Origin: Nocardioides plantarum
Lineage (GTDB): Bacteria; Actinomycetota; Actinomycetes; Propionibacteriales; Nocardioidaceae
DNA length: 64,000 nucleotides
NCBI RefSeq assembly: GCF_006346395.1
Contig: NZ_VDMS01000001.1
Location: 1,674,001 to 1,738,000, forward strand
Direction: 5' to 3'
Positions 16,254 to 24,568 of this stretch are shown in pieces; positions within the stretch are counted from its first letter, which is position 1, and each line of letters opens with the position of its first letter. A program made the translations under genes and the position numbers. A model generated the notes under the pieces. That model saw nothing but the letters and a program-made list of their open reading frames with translations. It was not told the origin of the DNA and did not search any database.

Positions 16254-17066
16254 GTGGGCAAGCAGCGGCGCGCGTATCTCCATGTCGGGCTCGACGACGG
16301 CTCGGGCTCGGTCCTCGACGACGCCCTGGCCGCCCACGAGCACGCGCTCCTCGACCTGCACGTACGCCGCCCCGCCGACGCCCCCGCCACGTTCCGGGCC
16401 GTGCTCGACGTCCTCGACCTGCACGGCGACTGGGGCTACCAGCGCGACGAGGTCGACGGCGCCTGGACCGATCTCGTCGCCCGCGCCCGCAAGGGCCGCG
16501 ACACCATCGTGATCAGCCAGTCGCTGCTGGCGCGGGCCGAGCCCGACCGCGCCCGCCGCGTCGTGGAGGCCCTTGACGGCTTCGACGTCCACGCCGTCGT
16601 CACCGCGCGCGCCCCCCGACCCGGCAGCCCGGCCGGCGGCTCGGGCCGCGACCTGGCCGAGGTGCTGCCCCGCTGGGCCGGTGCCGTCGGTGCAGCCGAC
16701 CGGGTCCACGTGCTGCTCGGCGACCCGGAGGCCACCTGGAAGGCCCTCGGGCGCGTCGCCGGCTTCGGCACCGCCTCGCTGCGGGTGGCCGCGCCGACCC
16801 CCGGAGCCCCCACCCTCGTCGACCCCGAGACCGCCGCCGCCTGGCGCGCGGTCCTCGGCGCGTCGTCGTACGACGTCGTCGGCGACCCCGACGTCCTGAC
16901 CGGTCCTGCCCCCGACGACTCCCTCGCTGCGGTCGCGGCCGCCCTGGCCGAGGCTCACGACGAGCTGAGCCGCCTGCGACACCGCACCACCGACCTCGAG
17001 CACCGCCTCGCCAGGGCCGAGCGCAAGCGCCGCAAGCTCAAGCGGCGCCTGTCCGAGCTCGACTGA
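16254..17066 (+). CDS. Sulfotransferase-family-like protein with degenerate P-loop
   Basis: 270 residues. The start RRAYLHVGLDD matches the beginning of actinobacterial sulfotransferase-like proteins (xxYLHVGxPKTGTT), and the spaced blocks RDEVDGAWTDLVARAR, GRDTIVISQSLLARA and DVHAVVTARAP also follow that family. However, the PAPS-binding P-loop PKTGTT is replaced by LDDGSGS, so catalysis is doubtful. The C-terminal 40 residues form a charged coiled coil (ELSRLRHRTTDLEHRLARAE). It may be a binding or scaffold derivative. The GTG start fits the conserved N-terminus; no clear operon partner. Confidence 0.6.
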   Translation: MGKQRRAYLHVGLDDGSGSVLDDALAAHEHALLDLHVRRPADAPATFRAVLDVLDLHGDWGYQRDEVDGAWTDLVARARKGRDTIVISQSLLARAEPDRARRVVEALDGFDVHAVVTARAPRPGSPAGGSGRDLAEVLPRWAGAVGAADRVHVLLGDPEATWKALGRVAGFGTASLRVAAPTPGAPTLVDPETAAAWRAVLGASSYDVVGDPDVLTGPAPDDSLAAVAAALAEAHDELSRLRHRTTDLEHRLARAERKRRKLKRRLSELD

Positions 17067-17231
17067 CCCACACGGGAAGCTCCGCTCCGCGCGTCCGCGC
17101 ACGGGCCCGTCCTGGTGGCCCTCGGGGGCCCGGTCGACGTGGATGTCGGCGTCCTCGACCGTCTCCGGGACGGCCGTCGAGTCGGTCTGATGGTGCAGTT
17201 TCCGACCCGAGATATCTGACACACTGGCCCC

Positions 17232-17690
17232 ATGCGCGTTTCCGCCAAGTCCGACTACGCACTGCGGGCACTCATCGAGATGGCCGGCCGCGTGGACGCC
17301 AAGGCGGTCAGTGCCGAGGAGCTCGGCCGACTGCAGGACATCCCCCACGGGTTCCTCCAGGCGATCCTCGCCGACCTGCGCCGCGGCGGCATCGTGATGT
17401 CCCAGCGCGGCCAGTCCGGTGGCTGGAGGATGGGCCGCCCCGCCGCCGAGGTGTCCGTCGCCGACGTGATCCGCGCCGTCGACGGCCCCCTGGTCTCCGT
17501 CTACGGCCTGCGCCCCGAGTCCGTCACCTACAACGAGCAGGCCGACGTGCTCCAGCACGTCTGGATCGCCGCCCGCCGCTCCCTGCGCGACGTCTTCGAG
17601 GCCGTCTCGATCCAACAGCTCGCCGACGGCAAGCTCCCCAAGGCCGTCACCTCGCGGACCGCCGACGAGGACGCCTGGCAGCCGCACTGA
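17232..17690 (+). CDS. Rrf2-family transcriptional regulator
   Basis: 152 residues. The winged-helix start MRVSAKSDYALRALIEMA and the wing segment RGGIVMSQRGQSGGWRMGRPAAEVSVADVIRAVDGPL are standard for Rrf2. The protein contains no cysteine at all, so it cannot hold the 2Fe-2S cluster of IscR or NsrR and must sense something else, as CymR does. It is followed by 250 bp of promoter region for the acyl-CoA dehydrogenase, but its targets are unknown. Confidence 0.9.
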   Translation: MRVSAKSDYALRALIEMAGRVDAKAVSAEELGRLQDIPHGFLQAILADLRRGGIVMSQRGQSGGWRMGRPAAEVSVADVIRAVDGPLVSVYGLRPESVTYNEQADVLQHVWIAARRSLRDVFEAVSIQQLADGKLPKAVTSRTADEDAWQPH

Positions 17691-17861
17691 GTCGACGTGT
17701 CGCCGGGCGGCTTTCGGTCGGCTCGGGCTGTGGCCCGGGCGCCGGGCGTTCCGACGGAGACCCGATCACCGTCGGGCAGGCACCGCCTGGTGATGACTGT
17801 CGTCTCGGCCGATCTACCGCTCTGACCTGGGGAGACTCCGGTCACGAACGGCGGCGGGTTC

Positions 17862-17910
17862 TTGCGCGCCTGAGTCGGCGTACCTATCATTAAGTTACCG
17901 GCCGGTAGCA
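17862..17910 (+). promoter_or_regulatory. Promoter and TetR-type operator of the acyl-CoA dehydrogenase gene
   Basis: A -35 TTGCGC (17862-17867) and -10 TATCAT (17885-17890) are 17 bp apart. The next bases, AAGTTACCGGCCGGTAGCA (17892-17910), hold the perfect 12-bp palindrome TACCGGCCGGTA over the expected start of transcription. Its close copy precedes etfD. Repression by a fatty-acid-sensing TetR protein is inferred. The rest of the 253-bp spacer (17691-17861) shows nothing notable. Confidence 0.65.
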
Positions 17911-17943
17911 ATGCCGGACCCCACGACCAGATGAAGGACCGCC

Positions 17944-19818
17944 GTGAGTCACTACAAGAGCAACCTGCGCGACATCGAGTTCAACCTCTTCGAGGTGCTC
18001 GGGCGCGACGAGATCCTCGGGACCGGCCCGTTCACCGACATCGACGCCGACTCGGCGCGCAGCATCCTGGCCGAGGTCGAGCGGCTGTCCCGCGAGGACC
18101 TCGCGGCGTCCTACGAGGACAGCGACCGCAACCCCCCGGTCTTCGACCCGGCCACCCACACCGCGCCGCTGCCCGAGTCGTTCAAGAAGAGCTACCAGGC
18201 CTGGATGGACGCCGAGTTCTGGCGCCTGCAGATCAACGAGGACCTGGGCGGCACCCCCGCCCCCTCGTCGCTGATCTGGGCGACCGCCGAGATGGTGCTG
18301 GGCGCCAACGCCCCCATCTGGATGTACGCCGCGGGCCCGGCCTTCGCCCAGGTCGTGCACCGCAACGGCAACGACCGCGACAAGCGCATCGCCCAGCTGA
18401 TGGTCGAGCGCCAGTGGGGCTGCACGATGGTCCTGACCGAGCCCGACGCCGGCTCCGACGTCGGCGCCGGTCGCGCCAAGGCCACCGCCAACGACGACGG
18501 CTCGTGGAACATCGAGGGCGTCAAGCGCTTCATCACCTCGGCCGAGCACGACATGAGCGAGAACATCATGCACCTCGTGCTCGCCCGCCCCGTGGGCGTC
18601 GAGGGCGTCGGCGGGCCCGGCACCAAGGGCCTCTCGCTCTTCCTGGTGCCCCACCACCACTTCGACCACGAGACCGGCGAGCTGACCGGCGAGCGCAACG
18701 GCGTCTACGTCACCAACGTCGAGCACAAGATGGGCATCAAGGTCTCCAACACCTGCGAGGTCACCTTCGGCGACCCGTCGGTCGGCGACGGCGCACCGGC
18801 TCGGGGCTGGCTGCTCGGCGAGGTGCACAACGGCATCGCCCAGATGTTCCAGGTCATCGAGAACGCCCGGATGATGGTCGGCACCAAGGCCATCGCGACC
18901 CTGTCGACCGGCTACCTCAACGCCCTCGACTACGCCAAGGAGCGGGTGCAGGGTGCCGACCTGACGCAGTCCGGCGACAAGACCGCGCCGCGCGTCACGA
19001 TCACCCACCACCCCGACGTACGCCGCTCGCTGATGGTCCAGAAGTCCTTCGCCGAGGCGATGCGCTCGCTGGTGCTCTACACCGCGTCGTGGCAGGACAA
19101 GATCCAGCTCGCCGAGCACGCCGGCGAGGGCCAGTCCGACGACGCCACGCTCTTCAACGCCGTCAACGACCTGCTGCTCCCGATCGTCAAGGGCTACGGC
19201 TCGGAGCGCTCGTGGGTGCTGCTCGGCACCGAGTCGCTGCAGACCTACGGCGGCTCCGGCTTCCTGCAGGAGTACCCCGTCGAGCAGTACGTCCGCGACG
19301 CCAAGATCGACACCCTCTACGAGGGCACCACGGCGATCCAGGGCCAGGACTTCTTCTTCCGCAAGATCGTCAAGGACCAGGGCAAGGCGCTCGGCACCAT
19401 CGCGGCCGAGATCCAGTCGTTCCTCGACGCCGAGGGCGGCAACGGCCGCCTCAAGAACGAGCGTGCTCTGCTCGCCACGGCCCTTGACGACGCCAACGCC
19501 ATCGTCGGCCACATGATCAACGAGCTGATGTCGGCCCAGGACGAGATCCGCAACATCTACAAGGTCGGCCTCAACACCACCCGCCTGCTGATGGTCCTCG
19601 GCGACGTCGTCTGCGCGTGGCTGCTGCTGCGCGGCGCCGACGTGGCACTGGGCAAGCTCGGTGGCGAGGTCTCGGCCAAGGACAAGGCGTTCTACGAGGG
19701 CAAGGTCGCTGCCGCGCAGTTCTTCGCCCAGTACAACCTGCCCAAGATCAGCGCCGAGCGCGCGATCGCCGAGGCCGTCGACAACTCCCTCATGGACCTC
19801 GACGAGGCCGCGTTCTGA
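17944..19818 (+). CDS. Acyl-CoA dehydrogenase, FadE5-like
   Basis: 624 residues, the long type with a C-terminal extra domain (M. tuberculosis FadE5 is similar in length). It would oxidise acyl-CoA to trans-2-enoyl-CoA in beta-oxidation and pass electrons to ETF. Visible motifs: [16 protein letters not shown] at the start, the substrate/FAD segment [48 protein letters not shown], and [19 protein letters not shown] with the probable catalytic base Glu460. The GTG start has AAGGA 5 bp upstream. Transcribed alone from a promoter with the TACCGGCCGGTA operator. Confidence 0.9.
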   Translation: MSHYKSNLRDIEFNLFEVLGRDEILGTGPFTDIDADSARSILAEVERLSREDLAASYEDSDRNPPVFDPATHTAPLPESFKKSYQAWMDAEFWRLQINEDLGGTPAPSSLIWATAEMVLGANAPIWMYAAGPAFAQVVHRNGNDRDKRIAQLMVERQWGCTMVLTEPDAGSDVGAGRAKATANDDGSWNIEGVKRFITSAEHDMSENIMHLVLARPVGVEGVGGPGTKGLSLFLVPHHHFDHETGELTGERNGVYVTNVEHKMGIKVSNTCEVTFGDPSVGDGAPARGWLLGEVHNGIAQMFQVIENARMMVGTKAIATLSTGYLNALDYAKERVQGADLTQSGDKTAPRVTITHHPDVRRSLMVQKSFAEAMRSLVLYTASWQDKIQLAEHAGEGQSDDATLFNAVNDLLLPIVKGYGSERSWVLLGTESLQTYGGSGFLQEYPVEQYVRDAKIDTLYEGTTAIQGQDFFFRKIVKDQGKALGTIAAEIQSFLDAEGGNGRLKNERALLATALDDANAIVGHMINELMSAQDEIRNIYKVGLNTTRLLMVLGDVVCAWLLLRGADVALGKLGGEVSAKDKAFYEGKVAAAQFFAQYNLPKISAERAIAEAVDNSLMDLDEAAF

Positions 19819-19835
19819 CCCGTTCAGCCTGACAC

Positions 19836-19910
19836 CACGCTGACCCGTCGCCCATGGGCGACGGGTCAGCGTGTTTTTCGTGGTGACCCGTCGCCCATGG
19901 GCGACGGGTC
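19836..19910. terminator. Duplicated perfect palindrome; terminator between convergent genes
   Basis: A 38-bp perfect palindrome centred on CCCATGGG (19836-19873) is followed at once by TTTTT, a full intrinsic terminator for the acyl-CoA dehydrogenase. Twelve bases later the inner 26 bp of the same palindrome occur again (19885-19910). The second copy, and part of the first, are translated as the last codons of the convergent lysG gene. Confidence 0.85.
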
Positions 19911-20786
19911 GGCCTGGCGCCGATGTGGCCGACCATCGAACGCGTCTCGCACCACGTCGCTCAACCGGGTCAATGACTCCGACTCGAGCCGCCACCGCTG
20001 CCAGAAGAGCGGTACGTCGACGTGGTCGCGCGCGGACAGGGCGACCAGCGCGCCCGAGGCGAGGTCGGGGTCGAGCTGGGCGGCGGGGAGCAGGCCCCAG
20101 CCGAGCCCGTGGCGCACGGCCTCGTGGAAGTCGTGGGAGGTCGGCACCCGGTGCACCACGGGCGGCGGGCCGAGGCCGCGGGCGGTGAGGAGGTCGTGCT
20201 GGAGGGCGTCCTTCTCGTTGAAGACCACCAGCGGCATCCGTGCCCAGTCGTAGCCTCGCCCGGCCCGCCACCGCTCGGCGAAGGCCGGCGTCGCCGCAGG
20301 CCGGTAGCGCATCGAGCCGAGCGGCTCGACCGTGCAGCCCTGCACGGCGGTCGGGTCCGAGGTCACCGCGGCCAGCACCTCGCCGCGGCGCAGCAGGTCG
20401 GCCGACCAGCCCTGGTCCTCCACGTGCAGCCGCAGCCGCACGCCCTCCCACGAGGCCACCTCGCCCACCACCCCGCGGAACCAGGTGGCCAGCGAGTCGG
20501 CGTTGACCGCGACCGGCAGGTCGACGACGACCGGCCCCGCGTCGGCCACGGAGCGGGCCTCGTCGAGGAGCAGCGCCCACTGCCGCGCCATCCGCACCAG
20601 GGCCTCGCCCGCCGGCGTGACGGTGCAGGGCGTCGTACGACGCACGAGGACCTGGCCGGCGGACGCCTCGAGAGCGCGGATGCGCTGGCTCACCGCGCTC
20701 GTCGTGACGTGCAGGCTGCGGGCGGCGGCCTCGAAGGTGCCGTGCTCGACGATGGCCGCCAGGGCGGCGAGCTGGTCCGGCTGCAT
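19866..20786 (-). CDS. lysG: LysR-family regulator of lysine/arginine export (LysG/ArgP)
   Basis: 306 residues. The N-terminal winged helix-turn-helix is MQPDQLAALAAIVEHGTFEAAARSLHVTTSAVSQRIRALE, characteristic of the ArgP/LysG (IciA) subgroup; the effector domain follows. It should activate the divergent lysE when lysine or arginine accumulates. Only 69 bp separate the two genes, which must hold the operator. The last dozen residues (PSPMGDGSPRKTR) are encoded by the terminator palindromes shared with the convergent gene, so the natural C-terminus seems to have been extended by repeat DNA. Confidence 0.9.
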   Translation of the reverse strand: MQPDQLAALAAIVEHGTFEAAARSLHVTTSAVSQRIRALEASAGQVLVRRTTPCTVTPAGEALVRMARQWALLLDEARSVADAGPVVVDLPVAVNADSLATWFRGVVGEVASWEGVRLRLHVEDQGWSADLLRRGEVLAAVTSDPTAVQGCTVEPLGSMRYRPAATPAFAERWRAGRGYDWARMPLVVFNEKDALQHDLLTARGLGPPPVVHRVPTSHDFHEAVRHGLGWGLLPAAQLDPDLASGALVALSARDHVDVPLFWQRWRLESESLTRLSDVVRDAFDGRPHRRQADPSPMGDGSPRKTR

Positions 20787-20855
20787 GTAGCGATGCTAAA
20801 GGCTGTGCAGATTGTTTCGCTGGCCTTCACCATGGCGCAGACCTAGCGTGAGCAC

Positions 20856-21461
20856 GTGCTCACCTCCACCGTCGCCGGCCTCCTGACCGGTCTCACCCTG
20901 ATCATCGCGATCGGCGCGCAGAACGCCTTCGTGCTGCGCCAGGGGCTGGCCCGGCGCCACGTCGGCCCGGTCGTCGCGGTGTGCGCGGTCAGCGACCTGG
21001 TGCTGATCGTCGCCGGGGTGGCGGGCATCGGCACGGTCATCGAGCAGGCCGGCTGGGTGATCGACGTCGTGCGCTGGGCCGGCGTCGCCTTCCTCACGTG
21101 GTACGGCGTCAGCTCGCTGCTCCGGGCCCGCCGGGGCGGCTCGCTGCAGGCCGCGACCGGCGACGACGCGACCCTCGGGCGCGCCGTACGCACCGCCGTC
21201 GCGCTCACCTGGCTCAACCCCCACGTCTACCTCGACACCGTCCTGCTGCTGGGCTCGGTCGCCAACACTCACGGCGACGGCGACCGCTGGTGGTTCGCGG
21301 CCGGCGCGGGCGCGGCCAGCGTGCTCTGGTTCACCGGTCTCGGGTACGGCGCCCGGCTGGCCCACCGGGCCCTGTCGACCCAGCGCGCCTGGCAGGTCCT
21401 CGACGTGCTGATCGGCCTGACGATGCTGGCCATCGCCGTGGGGCTGGCCCTCGGCGGTTGA
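20856..21461 (+). CDS. lysE: LysE-type basic amino-acid exporter
   Basis: 201 residues with about six membrane helices. The start LTSTVAGLLTGLTLIIAIGAQNAFVLRQGL carries the LysE signature GAQNAFVLRQG, and ALTWLNPHVYLDTV is the second conserved block. It exports L-lysine and/or L-arginine to prevent toxic build-up. The GTG start lies about 7 bp after a -10-like TAGCGT, so the message may be leaderless. The pairing with divergent lysG is the classical arrangement. Confidence 0.93.
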   Translation: MLTSTVAGLLTGLTLIIAIGAQNAFVLRQGLARRHVGPVVAVCAVSDLVLIVAGVAGIGTVIEQAGWVIDVVRWAGVAFLTWYGVSSLLRARRGGSLQAATGDDATLGRAVRTAVALTWLNPHVYLDTVLLLGSVANTHGDGDRWWFAAGAGAASVLWFTGLGYGARLAHRALSTQRAWQVLDVLIGLTMLAIAVGLALGG

Positions 21462-21508
21462 ACCGGGCGAGGTGGTTGGACACGCCGCTCGTGGGACAGG
21501 ATGCGGCC

Positions 21509-22111
21509 ATGTCGCAGCAGCCGCCGTACGGCCCCCCTGACCCCCAGCAGCCCGGCAAGCCCTGGCAGCCCCCCGGCCAGCAGCCCTACACGCCGTACTC
21601 GCAGGGCGCCTATCCCAACCCCTACGCGCAGTTCCCGCCGCCGCCCAAGAACAACACCACCCGCAACGTGCTGCTGATCGTGGGCGCGGTCGTGCTGCTG
21701 TTCTGCGGCGGCATCGTCGCGTTCCTCGCCTGGGCGATCAGCAACGCCGAGGACGCGTTCGACGACGACTACCGGGGCTCGGAGGACGACCCGATCACGG
21801 TGACCGAGGGCGAGGCGTTCTCGATCCGCGGCTTCGACTACGAGAAGGGCTGGAGCGTCAGCACCGACGAGAGCGGGTCGATCGAGATCGAGGGGCTGCG
21901 CGTCACCAACGACCGCGACGACGAGGACGCCGAGTCGCTCTTCATCCACATCGACTTCTACCAGGACGACGCCCGGCTCACCTCGGTCAGCTGCTCCGGC
22001 GGGGGCAGCATCGCCTACGGGCGCACCGCGGTCCTCGACTGCACCGGCTTCAGCGACAAGCTCACCGACTACGACGAGATCCAGGTCTACGACACCTCGC
22101 TCTACGAGTAG
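21509..22111 (+). CDS. Single-pass membrane protein with proline-rich N-terminus
   Basis: 200 residues. An N-terminal cytoplasmic stretch rich in Pro, Gln and Tyr (SQQPPYGPPDPQQPGKP) is followed by one membrane helix (NVLLIVGAVVLLFCGGIVAF, about residues 52-75) and an acidic outer domain that resembles the FxxL/DUF4352 type of beta sandwich (VTEGEAFSIRGFDYEKGWSV, LTSVSCSGG, AVLDCTGFSDKL, with a likely disulfide). Such proteins are common in actinobacteria and their role is unknown. ATG was taken because the proline-rich start is typical. Confidence 0.7.
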   Translation: MSQQPPYGPPDPQQPGKPWQPPGQQPYTPYSQGAYPNPYAQFPPPPKNNTTRNVLLIVGAVVLLFCGGIVAFLAWAISNAEDAFDDDYRGSEDDPITVTEGEAFSIRGFDYEKGWSVSTDESGSIEIEGLRVTNDRDDEDAESLFIHIDFYQDDARLTSVSCSGGGSIAYGRTAVLDCTGFSDKLTDYDEIQVYDTSLYE

Positions 22112-22133
22112 CGCTCGCCCTACAGTCACCGCC

Positions 22134-22958
22134 ATGAGCGATCCCGAGGACGCCCCCCGCCTGGCCGGCTACGTCGAGACCTGGTGGCAGGCCGTCCAGG
22201 ACCTCGCCGCACTCCTCGACCAGGTGCCCGACGAGCAGTGGTCGACCCCGACCGACCTCGCCGGCTGGGACGTGCGCGCCTGCGCAGCCCACACCGCCCA
22301 CCTCGAGAGCGTGCTGGCGGGCCACCCCGAGGAGACCGCGGAGATCGGCGAGCCGGCGCACGTCACCGGCCTCATGGGCCTCTACACCGAGATCGGGGTC
22401 GTCAACCGGCGCGACCGCTCCCCCGCCGAGATCGTCGCCGAGATCCGCGAGGTCACCGGGCGCCGCCACCAGCAGCTCCTCGCCGACCCGCCCACCGACG
22501 CGTCCGCCCAGCCCCCGGTGATCTTCGGCGGCGTGCCGTGGACCTGGGAGGTGCTGCTGCGCAACCGCCCGCTCGACGTGTGGATGCACGAGCAGGACGT
22601 ACGCCGCGCCGTCGGCCTCCCCGGCGGCCTCGACACCCGCGCGGCCCAGCACACCGCCGACTACCTCACCGAGTCGTTCGGGTTCGTCGTGGCCAAGAAG
22701 GCCGGCGCGGAGCCGGGGACCACGGCCGTGCTCGACGTCGTCGGCAGCCCCACGGTCGCCTACGCCGTCACCGACGCCCGCCGGGGCGAGCGGCTGCCGG
22801 TGGTGCCGGGCGACCCCACGGTCACCCTGCGCACCGACCGCGAGACGTTCGTCCTGCTGGCGGGCGGTCGCCGCGCGGCGGCTGCCGACGCCGTCACGAT
22901 CGAGGGCGACCACGAGCTCGGCGCCCGTATCGTCGCGACGATGGCGACGACGCCGTGA
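22134..22958 (+). CDS. Maleylpyruvate-isomerase-family (mycothiol-dependent, DinB-like) protein
   Basis: 274 residues of the actinobacterial TIGR03083 type. The N-terminal four-helix metal-binding domain has DLAGWDVRACAAHTAHLESVLAG with the metal His, and a second conserved block LDVWMHEQDVRRAVGLPGG. The C-terminal domain is beta-rich (VTLRTDRETFVLLAGGRR). Characterised members use mycothiol to isomerise maleylpyruvate, but most relatives have unknown substrates. Its stop overlaps the GTG of the next gene, and a third gene overlaps that one, so the three form one operon. Confidence 0.85.
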   Translation: MSDPEDAPRLAGYVETWWQAVQDLAALLDQVPDEQWSTPTDLAGWDVRACAAHTAHLESVLAGHPEETAEIGEPAHVTGLMGLYTEIGVVNRRDRSPAEIVAEIREVTGRRHQQLLADPPTDASAQPPVIFGGVPWTWEVLLRNRPLDVWMHEQDVRRAVGLPGGLDTRAAQHTADYLTESFGFVVAKKAGAEPGTTAVLDVVGSPTVAYAVTDARRGERLPVVPGDPTVTLRTDRETFVLLAGGRRAAAADAVTIEGDHELGARIVATMATTP

Positions 22959-23890
22959 GCGCCGCCGTCGACGCCTGGACCCTCGCCGACATCCCCGACC
23001 AGACCGGCCGCACGGTCGTCGTGACCGGGCCGTCGGTCGGCGGGCTCGGGCACCACACCGCCCTCGAGCTTGCCCGGCGCGGCGCCCGGGTCGTGCTCGC
23101 CGGTCGCACCCCGGCCAGGCTCGACGAGACGGCGGCGGCGATCACCGCCGAGGTGCCGGACGCGGCCTTGGAGCGGCTCGTCGTCGACCTGTCCGACCTC
23201 ACCTCGGTGCGATCCGCCGGCGCCGCGGCCGCGCGGCTCGGGCCGATCGACGTCCTCGTCAACAACGCGGGGGTGATGGGCACCAAGCGGCGCCGTACGG
23301 CGGACGACCTCGACCTCCAGCTCGCCACCAACCACCTCGGCCCCTTCCTGCTGACCGGCCTGCTGCTGCCGCAGCTCGTCGCGAGCGAGGCGGCCACGGT
23401 GGTCACCGTGTCGTCGATCTTCCACCGGATGGCCGGCGCGGTCGGCGACCCGAGCCGACGGACACGTGGGATCTACCGGAAGTGGCACGTCTACGGGCAG
23501 TCCAAGCTCGCCAACCTGCTGTTCACCGCCGAGCTCGACCGTCGCTGCCGCGAGGGCGGTGTCCCGGTCCGGGCGCTCGCCGCACACCCCGGCTTCGCCG
23601 GCACCCACCTCGCCGCCAACGGGCAGTACGGCCGCTCCTCCGGTGGCATCGCCTCGGTCCTCGACGCCGCCATCCGCGCCGTCTCGCAGCCCGCCGCCGC
23701 CGGGGCCTGGCCGAGCCTGATGGCCGCCACTGCCGACCTCCCGGGCTCGTCGTACGTCGGCCCGAGCGGCCCGGGCGAGTTCGGCGGCACGCCCCGGGTC
23801 ACCACCGGCAGTCGGGCCTCGCGTGACCGGGCAGCCGCCGAGAGGCTCTGGGTGCGCAGCGAGCAGATCGCGGGGATCGTCTACCCGTGA
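22955..23890 (+). CDS. Short-chain dehydrogenase/reductase
   Basis: 311 residues. The cofactor loop is TGPSVGGLGHHTALELARRGA, a variant of TGxxxGxG in which the third Gly region is changed (GPSVGGLG). NNAGVMG and the active-site YGQSKLANL (Tyr-x-x-x-Lys, written as Y-GQS-K) are present, with VSSIFHRM carrying the catalytic Ser. It belongs to the retinol-dehydrogenase/WW-oxidoreductase-like branch. The GTG start overlaps the previous stop codon by four bases, so translation is coupled to the MDMPI-like gene. Confidence 0.88.
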   Translation: MSAAVDAWTLADIPDQTGRTVVVTGPSVGGLGHHTALELARRGARVVLAGRTPARLDETAAAITAEVPDAALERLVVDLSDLTSVRSAGAAAARLGPIDVLVNNAGVMGTKRRRTADDLDLQLATNHLGPFLLTGLLLPQLVASEAATVVTVSSIFHRMAGAVGDPSRRTRGIYRKWHVYGQSKLANLLFTAELDRRCREGGVPVRALAAHPGFAGTHLAANGQYGRSSGGIASVLDAAIRAVSQPAAAGAWPSLMAATADLPGSSYVGPSGPGEFGGTPRVTTGSRASRDRAAAERLWVRSEQIAGIVYP

Positions 23891-24510
23891 CCACTCCTGG
23901 ACCGCCGCCACCCGCGCCCCTGGAGGTCTTCGAGGAGGCCCTGGGCAAGCCCACGTCCCACCCCGCCGTCGCGGCCGTGATGAAGGCGCTCGGCGGTGTC
24001 TACGAGGTCGGCGACTACCTCAGCCGGACCCGCCACGACTACGACCCCGACATCGCCCGGTCGGTGCGGTGGGAGTTCACCCGCGTCCCGGCGGCCAACT
24101 ACTACCCCACCCACCTGCGGGTGCTCGACGGGGTCGTGGTCTCGATGAGCCTGCACGGGGGCCTGGTCGCCGGCAGCCACCCGAAGGCCGTCACCCTCGT
24201 CCTGCCGGTGGAGGAGGAGCTGGTCTGGCTCGGCCACGAGGTCACCGACGGTAGCTGGCCCCCCAGGGTGGTCCGCCGTGGACAGCAGCACCTGCTCGAC
24301 CTGACCGTCCCGCAGGGCCACTGGGACGCCCGCTACCGGTTCCCCCTGACCCCGACCCAGGTCGAGGCGCTCAGGGCGAGCCGCGAGACGTGGCAGTGGC
24401 TCTGGGACGCCCTGATCAGGATCTGCCAGTCGCGTCGCTTCCTCGACGACCCGGCCACGCTGCCCGGCGACGCGCAGCGGACCATCGACCGCTTCTGCGG
24501 GGAGGCCTGA
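23887..24510 (+). CDS. Unidentified protein, third gene of the MDMPI/SDR operon
   Basis: 207 residues, GTG start overlapping the SDR stop by four bases. After a proline-rich start (TTPGPPPPAPLEVFEEALG) it appears soluble and mixed alpha/beta, with WEFTRVPAANYYPTHLRVLDGVVVSMSLHGGLV and a Trp-rich C-terminal helix (RETWQWLWDALIRICQSRRF). No membrane helix, signal peptide or enzyme motif was recognised. Coupling to the SDR suggests a shared pathway, but I cannot say which. Confidence 0.7.
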   Translation: MTTPGPPPPAPLEVFEEALGKPTSHPAVAAVMKALGGVYEVGDYLSRTRHDYDPDIARSVRWEFTRVPAANYYPTHLRVLDGVVVSMSLHGGLVAGSHPKAVTLVLPVEEELVWLGHEVTDGSWPPRVVRRGQQHLLDLTVPQGHWDARYRFPLTPTQVEALRASRETWQWLWDALIRICQSRRFLDDPATLPGDAQRTIDRFCGEA

Positions 24511-24548
24511 TCCTGTCCCACCCGCGGGACCTGGGAAGATTGACGCTT

Positions 24549-24560
24549 CAACTAGTGTTG
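24549..24560. promoter_or_regulatory. CAAC-TAGT-GTTG inverted repeat before the LLM oxidoreductase
   Basis: CAACTAGTGTTG lies 8 bp before the ATG. Similar CAACTAGTTG-type palindromes are used by MarR/HxlR-type regulators, but no such regulator is adjacent. It overlaps the expected core promoter or message start. Confidence 0.35.
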
Positions 24561-24568
24561 GACCCATC

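Noticed and set aside
13746..17687. 1313-codon minus-strand open frame
   Set aside because: It runs across four well-supported plus-strand genes and a strong terminator; low-complexity translation. A high-GC artefact.
24540..24558. TTGACG / TAGTGT as a -35/-10 pair before the LLM oxidoreductase
   Set aside because: The spacing is only 7 bp, too short for a promoter.
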